From the NCBI GenBank assembly GCA_964577195.1, contig CAZNYF010000046.1:1-17727 (forward strand): a stretch of DNA of 17,727 nt. The letters run 5' to 3'. Below, piece after piece: positions 1-8,258 of this stretch; positions within the stretch are counted from its first letter, which is position 1; each line of letters opens with the position of its first letter. The notes under the pieces were generated by a model. That model had not been told where the DNA came from, ran no database searches, and saw only the letters and a list, made by a program, of their open reading frames with translations. The translations under genes and the position numbers were made by a program. The DNA is from HyVt-560 sp964577195 (GTDB lineage: Bacteria > Pseudomonadota > Gammaproteobacteria > UWMA-0217).

Positions 1-314
1 TCAGAATTGCAATGCGTACGTTCAACTTGCTTTATTTTTGTGTGTAATGCCGCTTTCGCCATTAAATGTGCGCTCACTGGTGCAGTAATAAACAAAAACA
101 CCGTGACCAAAATTTCATGCAGACTGGCAGCCTCGGTGGCAAAACTGAAATACAGCATTGAGGCGATTAAAATCGCGCCTACACCTAACGTAGTTGCCTT
201 GGTCGGGCCATGCAAACGCATATAAAAATCAGGCAGTTTATACAGCCCGATTGAACCTACTACTGTAAAAAACGCGCCGATTAAAACCAGTGCGGCTAAT
301 ATACCGTCAAGCAT
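1..314 (-). CDS. mrpG: Mrp/Pha Na+(K+)/H+ antiporter subunit G, 3' end cut by window edge
   Basis: Small membrane subunit of the Mrp multi-subunit cation/proton antiporter, last gene of the operon. Translating from the ATG at 314-312 gives 104 codons and the frame is still open at base 1, so the stop lies outside the window; a TGA at bases 3-1 is out of frame. Three hydrophobic stretches are visible (about residues 3-23, 45-60 and 68-88), with the family-typical GLYKLPDFYMRLHGPTKATTLG segment around residues 23-44 (family knowledge). A GGGAG ribosome site lies at 321-326 in the 33-bp gap after mrpF. Family members are about 110-125 residues, so little is missing. The open minus-strand frame and operon position make the call firm. 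Confidence 0.93.
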   Translation of the reverse strand, partial: MLDGILAALVLIGAFFTVVGSIGLYKLPDFYMRLHGPTKATTLGVGAILIASMLYFSFATEAASLHEILVTVFLFITAPVSAHLMAKAALHTKIKQVERTHCNS

Positions 315-347
315 GTGTTTGCTCCCAATCGTGATTCAGCATCCTAC

Positions 348-617
348 TCATTCCATAATATCGCCGCGTAACAGGTATTTGCTAAGACCAATCGTTCCCA
401 CAAAACCCATCACGGCAATTAACAAAGCGGCTTCAAAATACAAGGCACTACCAAGATGTAATCCCAACAAAATCACCAGCGCAATGGCGTTGATATACAG
501 CGTGTCCAATGCGAGGATTCTATCCGGCAAATCAGGGCCTTTGAGTAACCTCACAAAAGCCAGAAATATCGAAAATCCCAGCAATGCAAATGCAATGGGT
601 AAAACTGTTTCTAACAT
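348..617 (-). CDS. mrpF: Mrp/Pha antiporter subunit F
   Basis: 89-residue membrane protein with three predicted helices, the usual length for MrpF. It carries the family signature G27-P28-D29 followed by D32-R33 and A36-x-D38, between helices 1 and 2. MrpF is a required small subunit of the inner-membrane antiporter complex that exchanges cytoplasmic Na+ (or K+) for external protons (family knowledge). The ATG (617-615) overlaps the mrpE TAG stop (613-611) by seven bases, which points to translational coupling. An AAAAGG stretch about 11 bases upstream could serve as the ribosome site. mrpG follows after a 33-bp gap. Confidence 0.95.
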   Translation of the reverse strand: MLETVLPIAFALLGFSIFLAFVRLLKGPDLPDRILALDTLYINAIALVILLGLHLGSALYFEAALLIAVMGFVGTIGLSKYLLRGDIME

Positions 618-1092
618 GATGTAAATACCTTTTTAAGTGGCGCTTCGTAGCGTTGCTTTATTTGTTTAATCGTATCTTGTACATCATCTACATGCAGTGC
701 ATGCACCAACAAACGACTACGATCTGCATTGAGATCACATGAAACAGTGCCTGGCGTTAGTGAAATGGTGTTTGCCAGAAAACTGATTGCTAGCGGGGTG
801 TCGATATCCAGCTCAATATCAAAGAAAGCCGGCTTTAAATTATCGTTACGTCCCAGTATCAGCTTTGCAACAATCATATTCGCAATGACGATATCGTATA
901 AAACAATGGCTAAAAATTTCAGCAGCGTTAACGGCTCTTTTACGCGTACTTTTTCTGGCCAGAAAGTGGAGGTCCACAAAGGAATTAAAACGGCCACCAC
1001 GAACCCTAGAACGATATGCCCGGCCGCTACAGTGTTATTGAGCAATAACCAGATAATCCACAACATGAAGCTGAGAATCGGATGAGGTAACG
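611..1092 (-). CDS. mrpE: Mrp/Pha antiporter subunit E, 5' end in assembly gap
   Basis: MrpE subunit of the Mrp antiporter. 159 residues are visible, starting with LPHPILSFMLWIIWLLLNN; known MrpE proteins begin with a few residues and then a similar L-P-H-P motif, so only about 3-6 residues and the start codon should be hidden in the N run at 1093-1192. An N-terminal helix-hairpin region (about residues 5-45) precedes a soluble C-terminal part with the family-typical NANMIVAKLIL-like helix and a TPGTVSCDLN segment (TPGT is conserved in MrpE). The gene overlaps mrpF by seven bases. Continuous translation through the N run joins it in frame to mrpD; that is an artefact of the gap and not evidence of a fusion. 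Confidence 0.93.
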
Positions 1093-1192
1093 NNNNNNNN
1101 NNNNNNNNNNNNNNNNNNNNNNNNNNNNNNNNNNNNNNNNNNNNNNNNNNNNNNNNNNNNNNNNNNNNNNNNNNNNNNNNNNNNNNNNNNNN
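1093..1192. other. Assembly gap (100 N)
   Basis: Exactly 100 undetermined bases, the conventional placeholder for a scaffold gap of unknown size. It covers the 3' end of mrpD and the 5' end of mrpE. Both flanking proteins look almost complete, so the true missing sequence is probably short, a few tens of bases (inference from family lengths). Confidence 0.99.
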
Positions 1193-2734
1193 CATCTGTT
1201 GAGATAAAACTGCTTCAATATAACTCTTATTGTCAAATTGTTGGTTAGCGGTAGACTCGGTAAACGCGGTGATGGGCTGTGCCAAAATGACCAATACGGG
1301 ACTCACCGAAAACAGACCCATTACCGCCATCATTGAAAGGCGATTGAGCGGCCCGCCACGACTATTGACGTTGCCATTAACATCGACGATATTCCCTTTC
1401 TCGCTATCCGGTATCACGTGATAGAACAACAGCGAGCCGGTACGCGCCATACTGACAATCATAATAAACCCGGCGACTAACACAACCGTGAATATCAGCC
1501 CCGTCCAATGATGATCCAGTGCTGCATTTAAAATGAGCAGTTTCCCAAAAAATCCGGACAAAGGCGGCATGCCGGTCATAGCAACAGCAGCGAACATAAA
1601 AATCCCGCCAATTAAAATAGCACTTGGCATTGAGAAGCCACTCTCAAAGCGATCTGCAAAACTTCCTCGACCACGGGAGATAATATCGGCCAGTAAAAAC
1701 ATCCCTCCAGCAATCAAGGTAGAGTGAATCAGATAATAAATACCCGCGCTTAATGCCGCAGAGTCATTTAATCCCACCGCCACCAGTAAGGTCGCAACAG
1801 AAGCCAAGACCAGATAGGCGACTTGCTCACGCAATCCTCTGGCAGCCATGACACCGAAAGCTGCCAACATCAATGTCAGTAACCCCAAGCCTAATATCCA
1901 CGGCATATAGTAGTACGCCAAGCTACCTGCGTCGGCGCCAAAAATGGTGCCGTGAACGCGAATAATGGCGTAAACACCCACCTTGGTCATTATGGCAAAC
2001 AAGGCGGCAACCGCTGCGGAGGTATGGGTATAGGCGATTGGCATCCATAAATACAACGGAAACATAGCCGCCTTGATAGCAAATACCAGTAGCAATAGCA
2101 TGCCAGCTGCGGCAACCAGACCGACATCATCAGCGGGCAATAGTGCGACTTTAGCTGCCATATCAGCAATATTCAGCGTACCGAGGACACCGTACAACGT
2201 GCCCACGGCAAATAAAAATATGGTCGCGCCAACCAAATTTATAATGACGTAATGCAAACCCGCTTTGGTTCGTTGCCGACCTCCGCCGTGTAATAACAGA
2301 CCGTATGAGGCGAGTAGTAGCACTTCAAAAAAGACAAACAGATTAAAGACATCGCCAGTTAAAAAAGCGCCGTTAATTCCGAACAGAATGATTTGAAACA
2401 AGACATGAAAATGCGCGCCTTTTTTATCCGTGTCCGTAGCAATCGCATAAACCAACGCGGCGAATGCCAGCACCGAAGTAATCGCCACCATTAATGCGGA
2501 CAATCGATCCAGCACCAGCACGATCCCGAACGGGGCTTGCCAGTTACCCAACAAATAAACCTGATAAGCACCGGTTGAAGATTCTTTCAATAAAAGGAAA
2601 CCGAGTACCATTAATCCGGCTACCGCGAGCAGGTTCAGAGTACGCTGTAGTTGCACTCCCCCAGCTTTGGCAAACAGGACAACGAATCCTGCGATCAGAG
2701 GTAAGAATACTGGCCAAGCTGCTAAATGGCTCAT
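1193..2734 (-). CDS. mrpD: Mrp/Pha antiporter subunit D, 3' end in assembly gap
   Basis: Large proton-translocating-type subunit of the Mrp antiporter, homologous to NuoM/NuoN of complex I. 514 codons are visible before the N run; MrpD proteins are about 490-560 residues, so the end should be close. The conserved membrane charges are present: E137 in the NLFVFFEVLLLASYG helix, K221 in FAIKAAMFPLYLW and K251 in ALFAIMTKVGVYA. These are the family's functional Glu and Lys residues (family knowledge). The ATG overlaps the mrpC TGA as ATGA and is preceded by a near-perfect AGGAGG with seven-base spacing, so the start is secure. The protein is hydrophobic over its whole length except for a loop near residues 430-455. 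Confidence 0.96.
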
Positions 2735-3126
2735 TTACCGGCCTCCTGATGAGCTGACTTTTTTATTTTCTCCGGTGGTTTAATTGCCACCTCATCTTTG
2801 CCGAGATGCAACCCGTCAACATGATCATTGCCCAATTCACCCCGCGCTTTCAGCGCCAACACAATTAAAAAAGCGGTCATGCCAAATGCAATTACAATCG
2901 CTGTTAATACCAGCGCTTGCGGTAGCGGGTCGCTATAGGCTTGCGCGCTCGGATCTATAATCGCCGGATGACCAATGGTCAAACGCCCCATCGAGAATAA
3001 AAATAAATTCACTCCATACGCCAACAAGGTTAAGCCCAAAACCACAGGAAAAGTTCGTGCACGCAAAGTTAAGTACACACCCGTTGCGGTTAACACGGCG
3101 ATCACGAGAGAAATTAGCCACTCCAT
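2731..3126 (-). CDS. mrpC: Mrp/Pha antiporter subunit C
   Basis: 131-residue NuoK-like subunit of the Mrp antiporter with three predicted membrane helices (about residues 3-22, 27-46 and 70-92). The family motif D66-P-L-P-Q-A-L-V-L-T-A-I-V-I is present at the start of helix 3. A charged cytoplasmic tail (from about residue 95, rich in Lys, Glu and Asp) follows. The ATG shares one base with the mrpAB stop (TAATG) and is preceded by an AGGGGG ribosome site, so it is translationally coupled. The 3' end overlaps mrpD by four bases. Confidence 0.96.
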   Translation of the reverse strand: MEWLISLVIAVLTATGVYLTLRARTFPVVLGLTLLAYGVNLFLFSMGRLTIGHPAIIDPSAQAYSDPLPQALVLTAIVIAFGMTAFLIVLALKARGELGNDHVDGLHLGKDEVAIKPPEKIKKSAHQEAGK

Positions 3127-5987
3127 TATTTCGCCCCCTGTTGAATATTTTCTTGTTGCTGCTGATCTCGACTTTGATCTTGATCTTGTTTATGCGATGC
3201 ATCACTTAATTTACCGAGTTGCACCAAACTCATAACTGTCGCTCCAACGACGACCAAGAAGACGCCTAAATCAAATGCGACCGCACTGGCAACTTCAAAC
3301 TTGCCCACGACCGGCCAGTACAAATAGGTGAAAGTCGTCGTCATAAATGGATAGCCAAGCCCCATAGAAACCAGTCCGGTGAGCGTTGCTACCAGCAACC
3401 CAAAAGCCACGACCGAGTGCATATCCACTTTAAGTCGTTCAGAAGTCCAGGCAATTCCATTGGCGAGATATTGAACAATGAGCGCAACAGCGGCAATTAG
3501 GCCGGCAATAAAACCACCGCCGGGTAAATTATGTCCACGGATGAAAATAAACACCGCCACCATTAACATCAGTGGAAATAATAACCGCGTTAAAGTTTGC
3601 ATAATGAGCGGATGATTATCTTGATTCCAATTCAAGCCGCTTTCATCCTGCGACGGAGCGTAGAGTTTCAACCCTTGTAGCAAGGCAAAAATCCCAAGCC
3701 CTGCGAGCGCGAGCACCACAATCTCACCTAAAGTATCGGTACCTCGAAAATCGACTAAAATCACATTAACAACATTCGTTCCACCGCCGCCCGGCACCGA
3801 ATTTGCGAGAAAAAATTCAGAAATGGGTGCGAAATCCCGTGTCAAAACACCCATCGATAAAATCATCACGCCAACACCCGACAGCACTGAAATAATTACA
3901 TCACGACTGATGCGTATACGACCGATTTCTTTCGGCGTTGTCTGCGGTAAAAAGTACAGCGCCAGCAGTAATAGCACGATGGTAACGATTTCGACTGAAA
4001 GCTGCGTTAACGCCAGATCAGGCGCTGAGAATTTAACAAACACCAAAGCGACAATCAGACCCACCACGCCAATCAATATAACTGCAAGTAGACGTTGTTG
4101 ATGTAAAACCACCGTCATGATGCTGGCAACAATCAACACCAAAGCGGCCAGAAGACTGACCCCGTCCACGGGCATTAATTCTCTTGACCCCAATAACGGC
4201 GCTGACGCCCACATGAAACCGATGATGCCTGAGAAAAATGCCGCTCCGAGTATCCAGGCAAGCGCATTTTGTAAGGAACCTTTATCGAACGCACGAGTAA
4301 TAAACGTTGCGAACCGAGTCATCCCACCTAACACAAAACGATAAATTACCCGCGCATCCCAATGAGCAATTCTATGGTCATGCCAGGCAAACAAACGTTC
4401 GCGGAACATATAAACCACCACCCCTAATGCCAATGCAACCATGCTCATGGTTAAGGGCAGGTTAAAGCCATGCCAGATTGCGAGACTATATTCTGGTGGG
4501 GTGGTTTGTAACGTACCGGCAACCGCCACTGCCAAAATTGGTGCTACGGTAAATGCTGGAAGAATACCAACTGCCAGACACATGATCACCAAAAAATCGA
4601 CTGGGATTTTCATAAAGCGTGGCGGTTCATGGGGTATTTTCGGCAAATCGATAGGCTCACCATTAAAAAACACATCGTGAATAAAACGCAGGGAGTATGC
4701 GACTGCAAAAATAGCCGCAATCGTGACCAAAATCGGCACGACCCAAACCAAAGATGATCCATCGGCAACCGCTAACAACGCCTGGTCAAAAAACATCTCC
4801 TTACTCAAAAATCCATTTAACAGCGGAACACCCGCCATTGCCGCCGCTGCGATCATCGCCAACACCGAAGTGTGCGGGAAATATTTGAGCATGCCGTTGA
4901 GTTTGCGCATGTCTCGTGTACCGGTTTCATGGTCAATAATGCCGGCTACCATAAATAATGACGCTTTAAAGGTCGCGTGATTAATAATATGGAAAATCGC
5001 CGCCACTGCGGCGAGGTGCGTGCCGAAACCAAACAACAGGGTGATTAACCCCAAGTGACTGATCGTTGAATAGGCAAGTAGTCCTTTTAGATCATGCTGA
5101 AACAACGCCATATACGCGCCAAGTAACAAGGTCACCAGACCCGCGCCACCCACCAGGATGCTCCACTCCGGGGTGCCGGATAGCACTGGGAAAAACCGGG
5201 CTAGCAGAAAAATCCCGGCTTTCACCATCGTTGCGGAATGTAGATATGCGGAAACCGGAGTCGGCGCTGCCATCGCATGAGGCAGCCAGAAGTGAAACGG
5301 AAATTGTGCCGACTTGGTGAACACACCGAGCAAAATAAGCACCAGAATTGGCAGATACCATTCATGCGAACGAACCAAGTCACCCGCTGCAAGCACTTCG
5401 GTAAGGTTGTAACTACCAACAACATGACCCAGCATCAGCACCCCGGCGAGTAATGCCAAACCGCCACCACCGGTAATCACCAGTGCCATACGCGCGCCCT
5501 TGCGAGCGTCTTTGCGATGCTGCCAATAACTAATCAGCAAATAGGAAGATAACGAGGTCAGCTCCCAGAAAAGCACCAGCTGGAGAATGTTTTCGGAAAG
5601 CACAATGCCCAGCATTGAACCCATAAACATCAGTAAATAAGCGAAGAACCTCCCCATAGAATCTTTGGATGAGAGATAGTAACGCGCATAAATAATGACT
5701 AATAAACCAATACCTAAAATCAGAATCGCAAATAACAGCGCCAGCCCATCAAGTCGATACGCGAACTCCAGGCCAATTGCCGGTATCCATGACCAGCTTT
5801 GAATTAACGTCTCCCCCGCAAAAACTTGCGCCATCGAAGGTGCTAACAGCGCCAATGCCAAAACCGTAACAATCACGGCAACCCAAGCTGAAGCCAGCCG
5901 ATTAAAAGAAGCTGCCCACGCCGCAAAGATCGCGCCCACAAAGGGTAGCAACGCAACGATGGGCAAGTTAAGTGATAAAAGTGTCAT
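3126..5987 (-). CDS. mrpA: Fused Mrp/Pha antiporter subunits A and B
   Basis: 953-residue membrane protein, first gene of the antiporter operon. Residues 1 to about 480 are NuoL-like, with E142 in LVLFWELTSLSSYLL, K225 in FTKSAQFPFHFWLPHAM and K256 in HSATMVKAGIFLLARF. Residues about 600-780 form the MrpA C-terminal extension (NuoJ-like). From about residue 785 (HPLIMQTLTRLLFPLML, then GHNLPGGGFIAGL) to 930 is a complete MrpB domain. The A-B fusion marks the six-gene group-2 (PhaAB-type) system rather than the seven-gene Bacillus type. The last 25 residues are a Gln/Asp-rich tail. No good ribosome site is seen at this ATG: an AGGA lies 16 bases away. Upstream start alternatives were not obvious. 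Confidence 0.96.
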   Translation of the reverse strand: MTLLSLNLPIVALLPFVGAIFAAWAASFNRLASAWVAVIVTVLALALLAPSMAQVFAGETLIQSWSWIPAIGLEFAYRLDGLALLFAILILGIGLLVIIYARYYLSSKDSMGRFFAYLLMFMGSMLGIVLSENILQLVLFWELTSLSSYLLISYWQHRKDARKGARMALVITGGGGLALLAGVLMLGHVVGSYNLTEVLAAGDLVRSHEWYLPILVLILLGVFTKSAQFPFHFWLPHAMAAPTPVSAYLHSATMVKAGIFLLARFFPVLSGTPEWSILVGGAGLVTLLLGAYMALFQHDLKGLLAYSTISHLGLITLLFGFGTHLAAVAAIFHIINHATFKASLFMVAGIIDHETGTRDMRKLNGMLKYFPHTSVLAMIAAAAMAGVPLLNGFLSKEMFFDQALLAVADGSSLVWVVPILVTIAAIFAVAYSLRFIHDVFFNGEPIDLPKIPHEPPRFMKIPVDFLVIMCLAVGILPAFTVAPILAVAVAGTLQTTPPEYSLAIWHGFNLPLTMSMVALALGVVVYMFRERLFAWHDHRIAHWDARVIYRFVLGGMTRFATFITRAFDKGSLQNALAWILGAAFFSGIIGFMWASAPLLGSRELMPVDGVSLLAALVLIVASIMTVVLHQQRLLAVILIGVVGLIVALVFVKFSAPDLALTQLSVEIVTIVLLLLALYFLPQTTPKEIGRIRISRDVIISVLSGVGVMILSMGVLTRDFAPISEFFLANSVPGGGGTNVVNVILVDFRGTDTLGEIVVLALAGLGIFALLQGLKLYAPSQDESGLNWNQDNHPLIMQTLTRLLFPLMLMVAVFIFIRGHNLPGGGFIAGLIAAVALIVQYLANGIAWTSERLKVDMHSVVAFGLLVATLTGLVSMGLGYPFMTTTFTYLYWPVVGKFEVASAVAFDLGVFLVVVGATVMSLVQLGKLSDASHKQDQDQSRDQQQQENIQQGAK

Positions 5988-6000
5988 GATTTGAATCTAA

Positions 6001-6049
6001 GTGTCCTAACTCTCATTTTACTCTATCCAGAATGGATAAGAGGTGTCCT
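6001..6049 (-). promoter_or_regulatory. Candidate control region ahead of mrpAB
   Basis: The 111-bp space between nhaR and mrpAB holds a perfect inverted repeat TATCC-AGAAT-GGATA (6024-6038), flanked by two direct copies of GTGTCCT on the plus strand (6001-6007 and 6043-6049). On the coding strand TAAAAT (6015-6020) could be a -10 box, but no matching -35 is seen, as would be expected of an activator-dependent promoter. LysR-family activators such as NhaR bind dyads of this size, so a binding site is possible. This is inference from symmetry only. Confidence 0.25.
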
Positions 6050-6098
6050 GGAAAATACGGCTAAACGTGCTCCTCAAGAATGGGAGTTTACTCATTAT

Positions 6099-7010
6099 TC
6101 ACTGACAAACCATGTCATCGGCAAATAACTTCTCACGAGCCGTCGCCATTAACTCGCTCACCACGGGATGCCTTACCCGGCGCTCCACTGAAATAGCATA
6201 AAAATGCTCTTTCACCTCATCAATTCGACCAATAGCGCTGACTTGGTACTGCCATTCCACTTCGGCCTCCAAAGCAGCAGGCGCGATAAATACACCCGTC
6301 CCCTCTTGTCCGAATGACTTCATCAATGCGCTATCATCAAACTCAGCAACCACTCGTGGATGGAGGCGATGCTTATCCAGCCATTGATCGATCTCTAAGC
6401 GTAGCTGATTACCGCTACTTGGTAAGAGTAGCGGCGCGCCATTCAGGCAATCCGGAAATTCACCTTTCAACTGCTGACTCAGCGTCTCTGTCGCAAAGAA
6501 ACTGATCGGACACTCACCCAGCTTATGACTAAAACCGCGCGTACTCACTGTTGAAGGGATAGGCCGGTCAGCCAGCACCAGATCGAGACGATGTACCGCC
6601 AGATCCGCGAGTAAATCATCAAGACTTGCCTCACGACAAATCATACGCACCGGCTCTGGCATCAATAGCGCTGGCGCTAGAATACGATGAGCGATGGATT
6701 TTGGCAAAACATCGACCACTCCCACACGGAAAAGCTGAGGGCGTCCTTCTGGTAACTGATGGATAGCTTCTTCCAACTCGCCACCCAGCGAGAAAATCTC
6801 ATCCGCATAGCTCAATACCAATCGTCCGTTTTCGGTGAGCTCCAGGTTTCGCCCGACCCGGTTAAATAGTTTTACCCCAAGGTGCTCCTCAAGCAAACTC
6901 AGCTGCCCGCTGATCGTTTGTGGCGTCAGATGCAGCCGCTCGCTTGCTCGGGCAACGCCACCCTCTCGAGCCACCGCCCAAAAATAGCGTAGATGCTTGT
7001 AGTTAACCAT
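6099..7010 (-). CDS. nhaR: LysR-family transcriptional activator NhaR
   Basis: 303-residue LysR-type regulator, close to the length of E. coli NhaR, which activates Na+/H+ antiporter genes in response to Na+ and alkaline pH (family knowledge). The N-terminal winged helix-turn-helix (about residues 5-62) begins NYKHLRYFWAVAREGGVARAS, with LTPQTISGQLSLLEEHLG as recognition helix, a very NhaR-like sequence. The effector domain (about 90-290) has the RVGVVDVLPK start and an LADRPIPS segment also typical of NhaR. The gene lies directly upstream of mrpAB in the same orientation, with 111 bp and no convincing terminator between, so it is probably the regulator of the Mrp operon and may be co-transcribed. 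NhaR more often sits beside nhaA; here the target would be Mrp. Confidence 0.92.
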   Translation of the reverse strand: MVNYKHLRYFWAVAREGGVARASERLHLTPQTISGQLSLLEEHLGVKLFNRVGRNLELTENGRLVLSYADEIFSLGGELEEAIHQLPEGRPQLFRVGVVDVLPKSIAHRILAPALLMPEPVRMICREASLDDLLADLAVHRLDLVLADRPIPSTVSTRGFSHKLGECPISFFATETLSQQLKGEFPDCLNGAPLLLPSSGNQLRLEIDQWLDKHRLHPRVVAEFDDSALMKSFGQEGTGVFIAPAALEAEVEWQYQVSAIGRIDEVKEHFYAISVERRVRHPVVSELMATAREKLFADDMVCQ

Positions 7011-7023
7011 TCACAGCTCGTTA

Positions 7024-7046
7024 CTTCGCAAATTCCGAAGAGTATA
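7024..7046 (-). promoter_or_regulatory. Possible nhaR -10 box and LysR-type operator
   Basis: Reading the nhaR strand, TATACT (7046-7041) is a good -10 box with no clear -35. Immediately downstream is the dyad CTTCG-N7-CGAAG (7040-7024), which contains the T-N11-A spacing of LysR-family sites. Overlap with the expected transcription start would suit autorepression. Only symmetry and position support this. Confidence 0.25.
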
Positions 7047-7091
7047 CCAATAATAATCGACTTTTTTACCCCCCTAAAGCCAACTAGTATT

Positions 7092-7107
7092 CTGATTCGC
7101 GAAACAG
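7092..7107. promoter_or_regulatory. 16-bp near-perfect palindrome upstream of hpf
   Basis: CTGATTCGCGAAACAG is symmetric at 14 of 16 positions around a TTCGCGAA core (7096-7103). It ends 25 bases before the hpf ATG and shares TTCGC and CGAA half-sites with the dyad at 7024-7040. It may be an operator for hpf-yccA, or a second site for the same regulator in the nhaR/hpf divergent region. Inference only. Confidence 0.25.
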
Positions 7108-7132
7108 CAACCGCAATACACTGGAGAGTTTT

Positions 7133-7507
7133 ATGCAGATTACCATTCAGGCTCGCAATTTTTCCCTGACCGATGCCCTACGTAACCATGCTGAACGGCG
7201 ACTGCGTTCCGCATTGACTTGCTGCAACAATCAGATCCACCGTATCGATATGAATCTTTCCGACATTAATGGCCCGCGCGGTGGAGCAGACAAACGCTGC
7301 CATGTACAGGTCGTGCTGGTTGGACTGCCTGATGTGATCGTTGAAGATATCGAGGCCGACCTCTACGTCGCCATCGACCGTGCAACCGATCGTGCCGGGC
7401 GAACTGTGGTACGTAGAGTCGAGCGACGACAAACCCTGCTTCGGCAGGACAGGGGACAAACCAGCAAGTCGTCACCACAACCGAATCCGCCGATAACAAC
7501 CGAATAA
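7133..7507 (+). CDS. HPF/RaiA-family ribosome-associated protein
   Basis: 124-residue protein of the ribosome hibernation factor family. Residues 1-100 match the compact beta-alpha-beta-beta-beta-alpha fold: an opening strand MQITIQARNF, a helix LTDALRNHAERRLRSAL, strands around IHRIDMNLSDING and CHVQVVL, and a last helix with the family-like YVAIDRATDRAGRTVVR. Basic residues cluster at 88-107. The tail (about 108-124) is Ser/Pro/Gln-rich and probably disordered. It is longer than classic short HPF (about 95) but lacks the C-terminal dimerisation domain of long HPF. TGGAGAG at 7122-7128 fixes the ATG start. The stop lies 11 bases before yccA, so the two genes are probably one operon. A tie to stress or translation arrest is family knowledge, not shown here. 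Confidence 0.85.
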   Translation: MQITIQARNFSLTDALRNHAERRLRSALTCCNNQIHRIDMNLSDINGPRGGADKRCHVQVVLVGLPDVIVEDIEADLYVAIDRATDRAGRTVVRRVERRQTLLRQDRGQTSKSSPQPNPPITTE

Positions 7508-7518
7508 AGGAAACCTGC

Positions 7519-8193
7519 ATGAATAACATCAATAATCAAGTGACTGCGGATCGCAGCCAAACCGCGATATTCGCCACCAACAAAGTCATTCGCAACACCT
7601 ATACTTTGCTTTCAATGACGCTATTGTTCAGCGCTCTGACGGCTGGCGTTTCGATAATGCTCAATCTCCCACACCCAGGAATACTGCTCACGCTCGGTGG
7701 ATTTTTTGGTCTATTGTTCGCCACTTCCAAGTTCCGTAACAGTGGCTTAGGACTGGTCTTTGTGTTCGCCTTGACGGGCTTTATGGGTTACACCCTAGGA
7801 CCCATTCTTAACTCGTATCTGGCTCTGCCCAACGGAAATCAAGTCGTGATGACCGCGATGGGCGCTACCGGTGCGATTTTCCTCGGTCTGTCGGCCTATG
7901 CACTCACCAGCCGTAAAGACTTTAGCTTCATGGGTGGCTTCCTGATGGTAGGCATCCTGGTTGCTTTCATGGCCGGACTGGCTGCGATGTTCCTTGACAT
8001 GCCTAGTCTCTCACTGGCCGTCTCAGCCATGTTCGTACTGTTGATGGCTGGGTTGATCTTGTGGCAGACCAGCCAACTCATCCACGGCGGTGAAACCAAC
8101 TACATCATGGCGACTGTCACGTTATACGTCTCGATTTTCAACCTTTTCACCAGCCTGTTGCAACTACTGGGGTTCATGGGTGGTGATGAGTAA
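7519..8193 (+). CDS. yccA: Bax inhibitor-1/YccA-family inner membrane protein
   Basis: 224-residue protein with seven predicted membrane helices (from about residue 30 to 218) and a short polar N-terminus. The closing segment GGETNYIMATVTLYVSIFNLF (190-210) is characteristic of YccA, the BI-1 family member that modulates the FtsH protease in E. coli (family knowledge). An AAAGGA ribosome site overlaps the hpf stop. The acidic residue usually found in the family's last-helix motif (Y-D-T) is Gln here (W182-Q183-T184), and the second position, acidic in the Bacillus homologue YetJ, is Ser205, so the Asp pair implicated in pH-gated calcium leak is absent. The family call is firm; function as an FtsH modulator is likely but unproven. 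Confidence 0.92.
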   Translation: MNNINNQVTADRSQTAIFATNKVIRNTYTLLSMTLLFSALTAGVSIMLNLPHPGILLTLGGFFGLLFATSKFRNSGLGLVFVFALTGFMGYTLGPILNSYLALPNGNQVVMTAMGATGAIFLGLSAYALTSRKDFSFMGGFLMVGILVAFMAGLAAMFLDMPSLSLAVSAMFVLLMAGLILWQTSQLIHGGETNYIMATVTLYVSIFNLFTSLLQLLGFMGGDE

Positions 8194-8236
8194 AATCACC
8201 TCCGCCGAGGGCTTGCCAGAGAATAAAACGGCTACC

Positions 8237-8258
8237 ATCCAACCTGGAAAAGTTGGAT
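8237..8258 (+). terminator. Hairpin after yccA, possible weak terminator
   Basis: ATCCAAC-CTGGAAAA-GTTGGAT forms a perfect 7-bp stem, 44 bases after the yccA stop. What follows (TTTAACCAATTTTCC) is only moderately T-rich. A competing pairing, AAAAGTTGG (8248-8256) with CCAATTTT (8263-8270), would exclude the first hairpin. The rest of the 220-bp spacer up to the rhodanese gene shows no convincing gene or promoter. Confidence 0.3.

Noticed and set aside
611..2734. Single 707-codon MrpD-MrpE fusion
   Set aside because: The frame is continuous only because 100 N are read as unknown residues. Both halves match separate family members that are almost complete at the gap edges.
3127..3200. Gln/Asp-rich tail of MrpAB as a frameshift product
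   Set aside because: The repetitive codons give a low-complexity tail, but the MrpB domain is complete before it and the stop couples neatly to mrpC, so no frameshift is needed.
5066..5361. Opposed 84- and 89-codon frames inside mrpAB
   Set aside because: Both lie fully inside a conserved helix region of MrpA and have no domain or ribosome site; shadows of the real gene.
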